The notes: a model not told the origin generated them from the sequence alone. Shown: positions 44,038-52,893, counted from the stretch's first letter. The stretch: 55,470 nt of DNA from an uncultured Erysipelotrichaceae bacterium (GCA_902798815.1 CADBYH010000008.1:1-55470), one strand, 5' to 3'. Made by a program: numbers and translations.

Positions 44038-44730
44038 TTAGTCTATTTTTTCAATTAGTTTATTTACAAATTTAGCAACTGTATTTGAACTTTTTTCAAG
44101 AAATTCATCAAAAGTAATGTTATTATTTGCTGATTTATTTGGAGAATCAGAGATTGATCTTATTACTAAGAATGGTACATTTGATAAATAACATACTTGA
44201 GCTATTGAAGCCCCTTCCATTTCTACACATAAAGCACCAAACTTAGAATTAATCTTTTCTCCCATATTTAATTCTGTTACAAATATATCTCCTGATGCAA
44301 TTGTTCCAACATGAGTATTAGTATCTATCTTTATTTTTTCTGCTGTTCTTATTAAATACTCATCACAATTTACATATAATCCAACATTTGGAATATACCC
44401 TCTTTCATGATTAAATGCTCTTAGATCAAAATCATGTTGTACTAATTTATCTCCAATAACAACATCACAAATATTTACTTTTTTACTTACACCTCCAGCA
44501 ACTCCAATATTTAAAATACAATCAACTTCTAAATTATCTATTAATATCTGAGTACACCTTGCAGCATTTACTTTACCTATTCCACATTCAACTAGAATAC
44601 ATTCTTTATCTTTTTTTTCACATTCGTAAAATGTTAAATCAAATATTTTATATTCATTTTTTAATGTTAATTTTTTTAGAGTTGCTTCTAACTCTTCTTT
44701 CAATGCAAAAATAATACCAATTTTTTTCAT
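44038..44730 (-). CDS. mtnN: 5'-methylthioadenosine/S-adenosylhomocysteine nucleosidase
   Basis: A 230-residue nucleosidase that cleaves adenine from methylthioadenosine and S-adenosylhomocysteine. Motifs: GIIFALKEEL at the N-terminus (catalytic Glu), CGIGKVNAA near 51, NIGVAGG near 74, CVEMEGASIAQVCY near 171 and RSISDSPNK near 192 with the catalytic Asp. It recycles by-products of SAM use. It is divergent from the HD-domain gene. Confidence 0.95.
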   Translation of the reverse strand: MKKIGIIFALKEELEATLKKLTLKNEYKIFDLTFYECEKKDKECILVECGIGKVNAARCTQILIDNLEVDCILNIGVAGGVSKKVNICDVVIGDKLVQHDFDLRAFNHERGYIPNVGLYVNCDEYLIRTAEKIKIDTNTHVGTIASGDIFVTELNMGEKINSKFGALCVEMEGASIAQVCYLSNVPFLVIRSISDSPNKSANNNITFDEFLEKSSNTVAKFVNKLIEKID

Positions 44731-44834
44731 TTACAATCCATCTCCTTAATATAATTTAGACTAAACTATTTTATAAAAAATTGCAATTGATTTTAATATT
44801 TTTGTATTATAATTATTTATAGCGAGGTGATTAT

Positions 44835-45467
44835 ATGTCAAAAGAAGAAAATGTTATTAAATATTATGTTACTTGTAATAAACTTAAAGATGTTATTAGA
44901 TCCGGATGGAAAGATTGGAATGTAAAAAGAGAACGTGTAGAAAGTGTAGCAGAACATGTTTTTGGTGTTCAAATGATAGCAATTGCAATGAAGTCTGAAT
45001 TTAATTATGATATTGATATTATGAAAGTTATTTATATGCTTTCTATCCATGAAATCGGAGAAAGTATTATTGGTGATTTAACTTTATTTGATATTTCTAA
45101 AGAAGAAAAAGATAAAATAGAAACTGAGGCAGTAAGTAATATTCTTAAAGATTTAGTAGACGGAGAAAAAATAAAAGAATTATTCTTAGAATTTAATGAT
45201 AAAAAAACAAAGGAAGCAAAATTTGCTAATATGTGTGACAAATTAGAATGTGATATTCAATCTAAATTATATGATCTAGATGGATGTGTTGATTTAAATA
45301 ATCAACCTAATAACAAATCTTTAGAATCAGATGTTGTAAAAGATTTAATCAAAGATGGTAATTCTTGGTCTAGTATGTGGCTTAAGTTTGGACAGAAAAT
45401 TCATAATTATGACGAGAACTTTATGAAAGTTTCTAATTACGTTTTAAGTAACAATATAAAAGAGTAA
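44835..45467 (+). CDS. HD-domain hydrolase (YfbR-like) with HE variant
   Basis: A 210-residue HD-superfamily protein. The first metal His is in SVAEHVFGVQMIAIAM near residue 35; the usual HD doublet is HE in LSIHEIGESIIGDL near 75, and the last Asp is in NMCDKLECDIQ near 135. The order and spacing match YfbR-type 5'-deoxynucleotidases. If the HE pair still binds metal it is active; otherwise it is altered. It starts 8 bases after GAGGTG and ends in a bidirectional terminator. Confidence 0.8.
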   Translation: MSKEENVIKYYVTCNKLKDVIRSGWKDWNVKRERVESVAEHVFGVQMIAIAMKSEFNYDIDIMKVIYMLSIHEIGESIIGDLTLFDISKEEKDKIETEAVSNILKDLVDGEKIKELFLEFNDKKTKEAKFANMCDKLECDIQSKLYDLDGCVDLNNQPNNKSLESDVVKDLIKDGNSWSSMWLKFGQKIHNYDENFMKVSNYVLSNNIKE

Positions 45468-45484
45468 ATAATTACTCTTTTTTT
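45461..45484. terminator. Bidirectional terminator between convergent genes
   Basis: Stem AGAGTAA/TTACTCT (45461-45467 with 45472-45478) then T-run on plus; A-run on the other side lets it serve the minus gene too. Confidence 0.85.
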
Positions 45485-46181
45485 ATGAATTGATAATCCA
45501 TTTTATTATCATTTCTTTTATACTGTAGTATTCTTCTTTCTCGAATTGCATATTAGCAATACAATACTTTTTAGAAGCAATATGAGAGCAAAACATACAT
45601 TCATATAAATCAGAACAATCTTGAATAAAAAATGAATTTATTATTTTATTTGAACATATTACATTATAACTATTTGAACAGTCTATTGAATCATCAACTC
45701 TTATAGAAAAAGTTGAATTTGCTGTTCTTTTTGATGCTAATAAAAACTCACATTCTCCACAAGAATCACAATAAATAATATTTTTAGAATCTCTACAATC
45801 AGTAGATCTATAAACGTTTTCACATCTATAAATTGTATCACTTTTAATTACATTAATTGAGTCATAAACTCGTTCTGTTGTTGTGTAATTAATACTATTC
45901 CATATATCTATTAATTCCTGAAGATTATTTATGTCTTTTTTCGGTAATAACCATCCTGTTTCTAATTCCTTTTTTTCCATATTATTATTGGTTATAAATT
46001 TATTACTATTTATAGAATCTGCCCAGGTAATTTCATTTGTAATTGAATCATTTACTTGTTTAGGTAGTTTAATATCAAAAGCATATTTTTCTAAGATTTC
46101 ATCCATTGATAATGTATTACTACAATTAAAAATACTTTTATAAATTTTATTTATTATTTCAACCGCTTTATTATCATTCAT
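45483..46181 (-). CDS. Cys-rich, beta-helix-like protein coupled to an ATPase
   Basis: A 232-residue protein of unknown function. Residues 105-200 carry a run of short Ser/Cys/Asn units (YDSINVIKSDTIYRCENVYR, STDCRDSKNIIYCDSCGECE, SIDCSNSYNVICSNKI), which suggests stacked turns of a beta-helix, and end with ECMFCSHIASKKYCIANMQF then KEEYYSIKEM. I recall the NKxYCIxNxQxxKEEY-type ending from Patescibacteria proteins of the same build, but cannot verify it. It overlaps the ATPase gene by 8 bases, so the two are probably translated together. Confidence 0.55.
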   Translation of the reverse strand: MNDNKAVEIINKIYKSIFNCSNTLSMDEILEKYAFDIKLPKQVNDSITNEITWADSINSNKFITNNNMEKKELETGWLLPKKDINNLQELIDIWNSINYTTTERVYDSINVIKSDTIYRCENVYRSTDCRDSKNIIYCDSCGECEFLLASKRTANSTFSIRVDDSIDCSNSYNVICSNKIINSFFIQDCSDLYECMFCSHIASKKYCIANMQFEKEEYYSIKEMIIKWIINS

Positions 46182-48024
46182 TTTCTAATTCTCCTTTTTT
46201 AGTTGATGTTGATTTCATAACATCTTTTAAATTAATTTCACTTAAAACAAAATTAATCTTTTTGTTTTCTTTTAAAGATGTGTTTTTATAAATATGATTT
46301 TTTTCTTCTTTTCTAGGGATACTTTTAAAATCTATTGTTCTCCCTTTAAATGCAGGTAATAAAATACCATTCGATTCTATTCTTGCAATACATTCTCTAT
46401 TATTTAATTCCGTTAACAGTTTTATTTTAGTTTCTCTTGTATCATTCATTGGAATTTTCATATTAATATTATCAACTAATTCATTTGCATCTTCTTGTGA
46501 TATTCTAAAAATAAAATAATTTATCGCATTAGCAAAAATAGATTTTTTTAGATTATCAGATATTTGATTGAAATATTGACCTATTAATATTAAAGATAAG
46601 TTATATTTTCTTGATTCTGATAAATATCTTGATAGAATAGAATTTTCAATTAATGGTACTTCATCTATTATAAAAATTATATGTTCATTTATTTTTCTTT
46701 TTTGAATAATTGTTAATAACTGTTGCATAATTAAACCAGAGATTGTTTTTGTTGCCTTTTCACCTATTTTAGTTCTATCCAATGAAAATATAGTTAGAAA
46801 ATTTTCTTTAATAATATCATTTAAATCTTTCTTATCATTATCTTCATTAAATACTGGTATTAATTCCATTTCATCTATAAAACTAATAATTGGTGAAATA
46901 GATTCTCCATATGATTTGGTTTTTAATTCATTAAAATCTGATAAAAAAAATTCTATAATACAAGTAGATATTTTATTTTTTAATTTATTAATGAGATTAT
47001 TTCTAAATTCAGTATCTAATAATAATTTTTTTAAATTTTGGAATCTAAATAATGAATCACTTAATAAAATATTTATTGAATATCTTAATACTCTTTCTAG
47101 TTTAGAATTATATTGATTATTTATTAAGGATTTAAATAATTCTAATAATATTTCTGTAGATACTACTACATCTGTTGTGTCATTTGTAAAAAGATTAATA
47201 CTATTTTCTATACTATTAAAATCTATTACTTTCCCTATTCCACCAATATCTTTTTCTAGTGATGCATGAGGATCTATTAGAACAACTTTATAGTTGTTTT
47301 TATAATAACTATTTTTATAAAGATTATATATTATTGTACTAATAAATTTTGATTTACCTGAACCAGATGATCCTAAAATAATTGAATGTTTATCAAAACT
47401 ATAACTATTTTGATTAATATAAAAAGAGTCTTTAAAATATGGAAAAGTATCTACTGATAAAATGGAAGATAATTTATCACTACTTAGTAAATGTAGTATT
47501 TTTTTTATTTCTAAATATGATGGTATTTTTTTATAAAAATATCTTTTATTTCCTTCAAAATCAATTGATAATATGTCTTGAGGAATTGAATATGGAATAA
47601 AATATTTTTTTAAAATTTTTCCCTTTCTGATAAATATACTAGTACTATTTATAATTCTATTCTTACTTATCTTTATAAAGTTCATCTCTACAGACTTTAA
47701 TTTATTTTTGTTATGTATTTCACAATAATTAATTATATCTATTATATTTTTCCCTATTAATGGAAAGAAAATGGATTTTAAATAATATTTAGGTTGCTTT
47801 ATTCCATTTATGGGTTTTAATAAAAATGAATTTAGATTATTAATTGTTGGGGGTAATTCATAATTAGATTCTATAAAATATCTTATCTGATTTTTACTAT
47901 TTATAACTATTATTTTCCATTTCCTAAATAATCCATTATAGTTTGATATTATTTTTATTAAATTTAACCATTCATCTTTTGAAATATATTTTTTTGTCAA
48001 ATAAATTTCTCTTGTTGATGGCAT
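46174..48024 (-). CDS. Type IV secretion/HerA-like ATPase
   Basis: A 616-residue ATPase. An N-terminal region of about 180 residues precedes Walker A in IILGSSGSGKSKF near residue 214; Walker B is HIIFIIDEVPLIEN near 488, followed by LSLILIGQYFNQISDNLKKS near 518 and IFRISQEDANELV. The layout suits TraG/VirD4 or HerA-type DNA translocases with the motor in the C-terminal half. No membrane helix is visible. The start at 48024 follows AGAGGTG; an in-frame ATG at 48060 is also possible. It is coupled to the Cys-rich protein. Confidence 0.8.
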   Translation of the reverse strand: MPSTREIYLTKKYISKDEWLNLIKIISNYNGLFRKWKIIVINSKNQIRYFIESNYELPPTINNLNSFLLKPINGIKQPKYYLKSIFFPLIGKNIIDIINYCEIHNKNKLKSVEMNFIKISKNRIINSTSIFIRKGKILKKYFIPYSIPQDILSIDFEGNKRYFYKKIPSYLEIKKILHLLSSDKLSSILSVDTFPYFKDSFYINQNSYSFDKHSIILGSSGSGKSKFISTIIYNLYKNSYYKNNYKVVLIDPHASLEKDIGGIGKVIDFNSIENSINLFTNDTTDVVVSTEILLELFKSLINNQYNSKLERVLRYSINILLSDSLFRFQNLKKLLLDTEFRNNLINKLKNKISTCIIEFFLSDFNELKTKSYGESISPIISFIDEMELIPVFNEDNDKKDLNDIIKENFLTIFSLDRTKIGEKATKTISGLIMQQLLTIIQKRKINEHIIFIIDEVPLIENSILSRYLSESRKYNLSLILIGQYFNQISDNLKKSIFANAINYFIFRISQEDANELVDNINMKIPMNDTRETKIKLLTELNNRECIARIESNGILLPAFKGRTIDFKSIPRKEEKNHIYKNTSLKENKKINFVLSEINLKDVMKSTSTKKGELENE

Positions 48025-48065
48025 TTTGTTCACCTCTTTGAAAAGTATAACAATTTTCACAAAAT

Positions 48066-48095
48066 AAAAACTGACTTTTTTATGATCAGTTTTAT
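48066..48095 (-). terminator. Terminator of the AraC-type gene
   Basis: Stem AAACTGA/TCAGTTT (48068-48074 with 48086-48092) and a U-rich tract in the minus transcript. Confidence 0.8.
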
Positions 48096-48099
48096 CAGT

Positions 48100-48894
48100 T
48101 TAATCTATAGCAATTAAAAAATCTGTTATATCATCATGATAGTATTCTAATTCTGGAAGATACTTCAAATTATATTTACATGATGGAAGAAATTCTTTAT
48201 AAAATTTATGAGATATTTCTTGAATATCTTTTTCATTTTGAGAATTAATTCTAAATCTTAACCATTTACTTGCGGGAATTGTTATTTTCTCAAATTCTTT
48301 AATTTCTTTTTCATATAGACAATAGTATTTTTGACTTTCTTCTCTTTCTATATCATAAGTAATCATTCCATAGTTTATTTCTCCGTATTTTTCTTTATAT
48401 TTATTTGAAATACTTTTGAAAAATTTAGGGGCAGTTTGTCCTATGTCATTATTATTTGTTCCTATTGATAAACCATATAATGTTTTTTCTTCTAATGTAA
48501 TTATCTCATAATCTAATTCTTTTATTTCTTCTACATTTTCATTAAAGATTATTCTTGGATAGTTTTTTAACTTTGTTTCTTTTGTAACTTGACTTGGTTT
48601 AATACCATGAAATTTATAAAATGCTCTTGAAAATGATGTAGCGCTTTCATATTGATATTTTATCGCGATATCAATTATCTTTAATTTTCCTTCATATAAA
48701 TCAAAACCTGCTTGAGATAATCTTCTCTTTCTTATATATTCTGAAATAGAAATACCTGCAAGCATTGAAAAGATTCTTTGCATAGTATAGGTGTTTACAT
48801 ATAATAATTTTGATAAATCGTTATAATCAATATTTTCTTCAAGATTATCTTCTATATATTTTGTAATATTATTTAAGCATTTATAGACATTCAT
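48100..48894 (-). CDS. AraC-family regulator with GyrI-like domain
   Basis: A 264-residue regulator. The AraC helix-turn-helix pair is N-terminal: DYNDLSKLLYVNTYTMQRIF near 23-42 and IDIAIKYQYESATSFSRAFY near 73-92, followed by HGIKPSQVTK. The C-terminal half (from about 105) looks like a GyrI/SbmC small-molecule binding domain, as in Rob-type or BmrR-type regulators. I start at 48894, with AAAGGA upstream; two earlier in-frame ATGs lie closer to or within that ribosome site. It follows the ASCH gene, whose stop it adjoins. Confidence 0.88.
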   Translation of the reverse strand: MNVYKCLNNITKYIEDNLEENIDYNDLSKLLYVNTYTMQRIFSMLAGISISEYIRKRRLSQAGFDLYEGKLKIIDIAIKYQYESATSFSRAFYKFHGIKPSQVTKETKLKNYPRIIFNENVEEIKELDYEIITLEEKTLYGLSIGTNNNDIGQTAPKFFKSISNKYKEKYGEINYGMITYDIEREESQKYYCLYEKEIKEFEKITIPASKWLRFRINSQNEKDIQEISHKFYKEFLPSCKYNLKYLPELEYYHDDITDFLIAID

Positions 48895-48907
48895 TTTAAT
48901 CATCCTT

Positions 48908-49297
48908 TTAATCAATATTTATATCATCAACATTCCAAAGACCTAGTTTACCATTTATTTCTTTTGAATTATTTATTTTTTTTATATTTTTTAATTTCCA
49001 AGCATATCCAGTTCTTTTTTTATTTCCATAAGCAATGTTTTTTTCTTTGATTATTTTATCATTTAATTCATCTGTTAGTTCTAAGCAATCTTCTATTTCA
49101 GCAACAGCAACTATTCTTTTTTTTGGAAATTCTAAATTCAATTTTTTGAATTCTTTTAGTTTTTCTTTATCAATTCCTGCTCCTGCATGAATTAATATTT
49201 TACCTCTATAATTTGTTTTCCATGATCTAAATTCATATTTCTTTATTCCTTCAGATATTAGTGTTGCCCATGGTTGTTTTACTGTTAATGCTTTCAT
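48908..49297 (-). CDS. ASCH-domain protein
   Basis: A 129-residue protein beginning MKALTVKQPWATLISEGIKK and continuing YEFRSWKTNYRGKILIHAG, the ASCH-domain signature (RNA-binding PUA-like fold with the Gxx..R pattern). ASCH proteins are linked to RNA or nucleotide metabolism; this one ends GKLGLWNVDDINID. I choose the ATG at 49297. It lies just upstream of the AraC-type gene, probably in one transcript. Confidence 0.88.
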   Translation of the reverse strand: MKALTVKQPWATLISEGIKKYEFRSWKTNYRGKILIHAGAGIDKEKLKEFKKLNLEFPKKRIVAVAEIEDCLELTDELNDKIIKEKNIAYGNKKRTGYAWKLKNIKKINNSKEINGKLGLWNVDDINID

Positions 49298-49410
49298 ATA
49301 AATCACCATATTTATTATACCAAATTATCTTATTTATTATATATTTAATTGTAGTTATTGATATTAATGAGTATTTTTGTTAATATATATAGTCAATAAA
49401 AGGAGAAGGT

Positions 49411-49995
49411 ATGGGAAAAGAAGTATTGATTGATGAGGAAACTATATCAAAAAGAATAATTCAACTAGCTGATCAGATTAATAATGACTATAAAGGTGAA
49501 AAATTAACTCTAGTATGTATTTTAAAAGGATCTTTATATTTTTATGCAGATTTATCAAGAAAAATAAATTTAGATACAGAATTAGAGTTTATAAGAGTAT
49601 CTAGTTATGAGGGAGAAAATTCTACTGGTAAAATTGATTTTAAATTAGATTTAGATGAAGAAGTTACTAATAAAAATGTTATTGTTGTGGAAGATATTGT
49701 TGATACAGGCAATACATTAGATAGTCTTTTAAAACATTTAAAAAAACAAAAACCTAAATCTTTAAAATTATGTACTTTGTTAGATAAAAAAGATAGACGA
49801 GAAACTGAAGTACCTATCGATTATGTAGGGTTTAAAATACCAAATCATTTCGTAATTGGATATGGACTTGATTTAGATCAAAAATATCGTAATATACCTG
49901 AAATTTATTGTTTTATTGAAGATGAGGAAAGAGAACAATTAAATGAAGATAGAGAAAGGATTGTATTACAATTAAAATATGGAAATAGACGTTGA
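49411..49995 (+). CDS. hpt: Hypoxanthine phosphoribosyltransferase
   Basis: A 194-residue type I phosphoribosyltransferase for purine salvage. The PRPP loop reads VIVVEDIVDTGNTL near residue 91-103; CILKGSLYFYADL near 40 and the C-terminal VGFKIPNHFVIGYGLD near 143-158 are the other typical parts. It starts after AAAGGAGAAGGT. A 62-residue gene overlaps its 3' end by 17 bases. Confidence 0.95.
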   Translation: MGKEVLIDEETISKRIIQLADQINNDYKGEKLTLVCILKGSLYFYADLSRKINLDTELEFIRVSSYEGENSTGKIDFKLDLDEEVTNKNVIVVEDIVDTGNTLDSLLKHLKKQKPKSLKLCTLLDKKDRRETEVPIDYVGFKIPNHFVIGYGLDLDQKYRNIPEIYCFIEDEEREQLNEDRERIVLQLKYGNRR

Positions 49996-50167
49996 AAGAC
50001 TTAGATATGATTTATTAGAATATTTTGGCACTGCTATGAATATCTTTCCACAAGCTGTTATAGATCTTTCTATAATCGAAAATGCATCTGTAGAACAATT
50101 AATAAATATTGCAAGAAGTAATAATATAGATTTATCTAATTATGAAATTAAAAGGAAAAACAGATAA
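49979..50167 (+). CDS. Small protein overlapping hpt, unknown
   Basis: A 62-residue helical protein (MEIDVERLRYDLLEYFGTAM...), overlapping hpt by 17 bases in another frame. The protein looks folded: two helices and no low-complexity sequence. Strict overlap with hpt suggests coupling. No family recognised. Confidence 0.5.
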   Translation: MEIDVERLRYDLLEYFGTAMNIFPQAVIDLSIIENASVEQLINIARSNNIDLSNYEIKRKNR

Positions 50168-50261
50168 AAATATTTTACATAATAATACATAAAGCTTAAT
50201 TATTTTTATTCTTTCTTTTTTAATATATGTTAGTGTTATAATAAGGAGAAATAAAAATTAA

Positions 50262-50296
50262 AAAGATGATTGAAGTTCAAAATCATCTTTTTTTGT
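50262..50296 (+). terminator. Terminator of hpt and the small gene
   Basis: Ten-base stem AAAGATGATT/AATCATCTTT (50262-50271 with 50281-50290) and T-run. A near-identical hairpin follows the 334-residue protein gene at 54183. Confidence 0.85.
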
Positions 50297-50383
50297 CATA
50301 ATTATTTTCCCATTTGACATTTCTCTTTATTATAACTTTTAACATAATTATTAACCATCCTTTCTTTTTAGGATAGTCTATAA

Positions 50384-50414
50384 ACAAAAAAACTAATCTA
50401 TTTCTAGATTAGTT
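50384..50414 (-). terminator. Terminator in the gap downstream of trxB
   Basis: Ten-base stem AACTAATCTA/TAGATTAGTT (50391-50400 with 50405-50414) and a U-run in the minus transcript. It is the second of two terminators for the redox operon. Confidence 0.8.
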
Positions 50415-50566
50415 ATTTTATCAAAACTCGAAAAATCTGAGTAGATTTCACTATGGAGCGACATTTTGTCATATATACGCAAAATATCACGTTATATAAG
50501 GCAATCGATAAACTCAATTGCTAAATAAAATATACTATACATTTTGACAAAAAGAGAAGTCCTTAA

Positions 50567-50595
50567 AAATTAAAAGCGGGAATATGTACTCCCAC
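50567..50595 (-). terminator. Terminator of the gpx-ohrR-trxA-trxB operon
   Basis: Stem GTGGGA/TCCCGC read on minus (50576-50595), one G-U pair, then a U-rich tract. It is close to the trxB stop. Confidence 0.7.
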
Positions 50596-50628
50596 TAAAT
50601 TTGGAATATAAAAATAGCACTAGTTTTT

Positions 50629-51540
50629 TTACAATGAACCATTTATATATTTTATTGCTTCAACAGCTGCAATAGCACCATCTGATGTTGCTGTTACTAG
50701 TTGTCTTAATTCTTTTACTCGGTTATCTCCTGCTACAAATATACCTTCTACATTAGTATGACAATATTCATTTGAAATTATATATCCTGCATTATCTAAA
50801 TTTATTAATTTAGCAAAGTTTTGGTTTTCAGGAATTCTTCCTATGGCAATAAATAATGCATCTACATCGATAGTTCTTGTTTCGCCATCATTGCTAGTCA
50901 CTTCAATGCTCTCTAGTCTATCTTTTGTATTTAATTTTGTAACATTACTATTATAAAGAAATTCAATATTATCTTTTTCTTTTAAAAGATTAATTGTAGA
51001 TTCTTCTCCTCTAAATTCATCTCTTCTATGTATTAAATATACTTTAGAAGCAAGATCAGCCAAATACAATGCATCTTCTAATGCAGTGTTACCTCCTCCT
51101 ACTACAGCGACTGTTTTTTCTTTATAAAAAGCCCCATCACATGTTGCGCAGTATGATATCCCTTTACTAGCGAATTCATCTTCATTAGGTAATCCTAGTT
51201 TTCTGTTTTCAGAACCTGTTGCAATTATTATTGTTTTTGTTTTATATGTATTCTTTGTTGTTATTACTTCTTTTTCTTTTCCTAAATTGTTAATATCAAC
51301 AACTTTTTCATATTTAATTTCGGCGCCAAGATTTTTTACTTGATTATATAAATTAGTTGCAAAATCAAATCCTGAAATATGCTCATTTGCTGGATAGTTT
51401 TCTATATCAAGTGTATTAATTATTTGGCCACCATAATTTTTTGCTTCTAGAACTAAAACACTTTTATTGGCTCTTTTAGCATATATTGCTGAAGTTAATC
51501 CTGCAGGTCCTGCTCCAATTATTATTATATCGTACAACAT
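50629..51540 (-). CDS. trxB: Thioredoxin reductase
   Basis: A 303-residue flavoprotein that reduces thioredoxin with NADPH. FAD motif GAGPAGLTSAIYAKR near residue 9, redox pair CATCDG near 134-139, NADP motif VVGGGNTALEDAL near 147, and the C-terminal FAD motif GIFVAGDNRVKELRQL near 265. Last gene of the redox operon; its ATG is directly after the trxA stop. Confidence 0.97.
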   Translation of the reverse strand: MLYDIIIIGAGPAGLTSAIYAKRANKSVLVLEAKNYGGQIINTLDIENYPANEHISGFDFATNLYNQVKNLGAEIKYEKVVDINNLGKEKEVITTKNTYKTKTIIIATGSENRKLGLPNEDEFASKGISYCATCDGAFYKEKTVAVVGGGNTALEDALYLADLASKVYLIHRRDEFRGEESTINLLKEKDNIEFLYNSNVTKLNTKDRLESIEVTSNDGETRTIDVDALFIAIGRIPENQNFAKLINLDNAGYIISNEYCHTNVEGIFVAGDNRVKELRQLVTATSDGAIAAVEAIKYINGSL

Positions 51541-51852
51541 TTAATCTCCTATTAAAGTATCAATATCATCTCTAGATATTAATCCAACATTTCTTTTTGT
51601 TTCTTTTCCTTTATCAAATACTACTAAGCAAGGAATTGATGATACATTGTATTCTTCTGACAATTCATCCTCATCATCTATATTAATAGATACAACTTTA
51701 ATCTCATCATTATCTTTTGCAAATCCTTCAACGATTGGTTTTAACATTTTACAAGGTCCACACCAGTCAGCATTAAAATCTGCAAGAACCTTTTTATCAC
51801 TTTTTAATACTTCTTTTTCAAAATTATCTTTATTTACTACTATAACGTCCAT
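51541..51852 (-). CDS. trxA: Thioredoxin
   Basis: A 103-residue thioredoxin with the redox site ADFNADWCGPCKMLKP near residue 25-38 and cis-Pro in VSSIPCLVVFDKGKE near 75. It is reduced by the product of the next gene and probably supplies electrons to the Gpx-type peroxidase encoded upstream. Its start overlaps the ohrR stop by one base. Confidence 0.97.
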   Translation of the reverse strand: MDVIVVNKDNFEKEVLKSDKKVLADFNADWCGPCKMLKPIVEGFAKDNDEIKVVSINIDDEDELSEEYNVSSIPCLVVFDKGKETKRNVGLISRDDIDTLIGD

Positions 51853-52298
51853 TATATTTCATTCCTTTCAACATTCATTAATATTTTGTACATCAAAGAG
51901 TAAAGCGTAGTTGCTTCTTCTTCAGATAAAGCAATACATTTCCCAATTTTTTCTGGTATCAATTTGGCTTTATCTTTAAGCTCTCTACCCTTTTTTGTAA
52001 TTTGTATTTCTAAGTTTCTTTCATCTATTGTAGATCTAACGCGAGTAATAAAACCCTTGCTTTCCAACTTTTTAAGTAAAGGTGTTAATGTACTTGAATC
52101 TAATAAAAGAGTTTTTCCTACTTCTTTAACATTACTCTTTTCTTTTTCCCAAAAATACATCATAACAATATATTGTGTATATGTTAAATCTATTTCTTCA
52201 AGCCATGGTGTATATTTTCGAATTATTTCTTTAGAACATAAATAAATAGGAAAACATAATTGATTTTTTAATTTTAATGAATCATAATCTTTTTCCAT
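51852..52298 (-). CDS. ohrR: OhrR-type MarR regulator
   Basis: A 148-residue MarR-family repressor. The N-terminal peroxide-sensing Cys is in NQLCFPIYLCSKEI at residue 15, exactly as in OhrR; the winged helix reads LLLDSSTLTPLLKKLESKGF near 64-83 with the wing RSTIDERNLEIQIT. OhrR senses organic hydroperoxides and leaves its operator when oxidised. A second Cys (residue 21) and a third near the C-terminus may affect the oxidation path. It is between gpx and trxA. Confidence 0.9.
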   Translation of the reverse strand: MEKDYDSLKLKNQLCFPIYLCSKEIIRKYTPWLEEIDLTYTQYIVMMYFWEKEKSNVKEVGKTLLLDSSTLTPLLKKLESKGFITRVRSTIDERNLEIQITKKGRELKDKAKLIPEKIGKCIALSEEEATTLYSLMYKILMNVERNEI

Positions 52299-52308
52299 TT
52301 TAGTCCTC

Positions 52309-52848
52309 CTATAATAATTCTTTTAAATCATTTTCTATATCTTTTGGATCAAAAGTTGGATTGTATCTTTTTACAGCATTTCCGTCTTTATCAACTAAAA
52401 ACTTTGTAAAATTCCAAACAATATCTCCATCTTTTTTACAAGTTGAGCTTATTTTTGAAATAGCTTTCATTGCCATTTTATTCTTAAGTCCTTTTACTTC
52501 TTCTTTTGGTTGTTGTTTTTTTAGAATTGTGAATATTTCACTTTCGTTTTCTCCATTTACTTCTATTTTAGCGAATTGATCAAATTGTGTTTTATATTTA
52601 GCAGTACAGAATTCGTGTATTTCATCATTACTACCTGGAGCTTGATGTCCAAATTGATCACATGGAAAATCTAATACTTCGAATCCTTGATCATGATATT
52701 TTTCATATAGGTTTTCTATTCCCTCGTATTGAGGTGTAAATCCACAACCAGTTGCTGTATTTACAACCAATGAAACTTTTCCCTTTAATTCTGATAAATC
52801 AAAATCCTCACCATTTCTTTTCTTTGCAATTAAATCATAAATACTCAT
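52309..52848 (-). CDS. Glutathione peroxidase family (thioredoxin-dependent) peroxidase
   Basis: A 179-residue Gpx-family peroxidase that uses Cys, not selenocysteine. The active Cys is in NTATGCGFTPQYEG near residue 35; the Gln/Trp/Asn partners are in FPCDQFGHQAPG near 63 and IVWNFTKFLVDKDG near 143. Bacterial members usually take electrons from thioredoxin, in line with trxA and trxB in the same operon. First gene, behind an OhrR-like operator. Confidence 0.92.
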   Translation of the reverse strand: MSIYDLIAKKRNGEDFDLSELKGKVSLVVNTATGCGFTPQYEGIENLYEKYHDQGFEVLDFPCDQFGHQAPGSNDEIHEFCTAKYKTQFDQFAKIEVNGENESEIFTILKKQQPKEEVKGLKNKMAMKAISKISSTCKKDGDIVWNFTKFLVDKDGNAVKRYNPTFDPKDIENDLKELL

Positions 52849-52872
52849 ACAATATCATCTCCTTTAAATTAG

Positions 52873-52893
52873 TTTGTATACAAATTAATTGTA
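52873..52893. promoter_or_regulatory. OhrR-like operator overlapping the -10
   Basis: TACAAATTAATTGTA (52879-52893, plus strand) resembles the OhrR box TACAATT-AATTGTA, with arms TACAA/TTGTA; it adjoins the perfect palindrome TTTGTATACAAA (52873-52884). It covers the -10, so binding should repress the operon until OhrR is oxidised. Confidence 0.75.

Larger units (their letters stand above)
50168..50628. other. Gap of 461 bases without a credible gene
   Basis: It holds a promoter-like TATAAT and an isolated GGAG near 50237-50248, three hairpins (50262-50290, 50391-50414, 50576-50595) and a stretch (50430-50560) with a small hairpin AAATCT-GAGT-AGATTT and an 8-base inverted repeat TTTTGTCA/TGACAAAA (50464-50471 and 50545-50552). 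It is slightly richer in GC than neighbouring gaps. No protein is encoded. Confidence 0.5.

Noticed and set aside
50274-50300. Short ORF MIEVQNHLFLS in the hpt terminator
   Set aside because: It coincides with the hairpin, and the nearest GGAG is too far upstream.
52309-52848. Selenocysteine in the Gpx-family protein
   Set aside because: The active-site codon is an ordinary Cys codon and no SECIS-like need arises.
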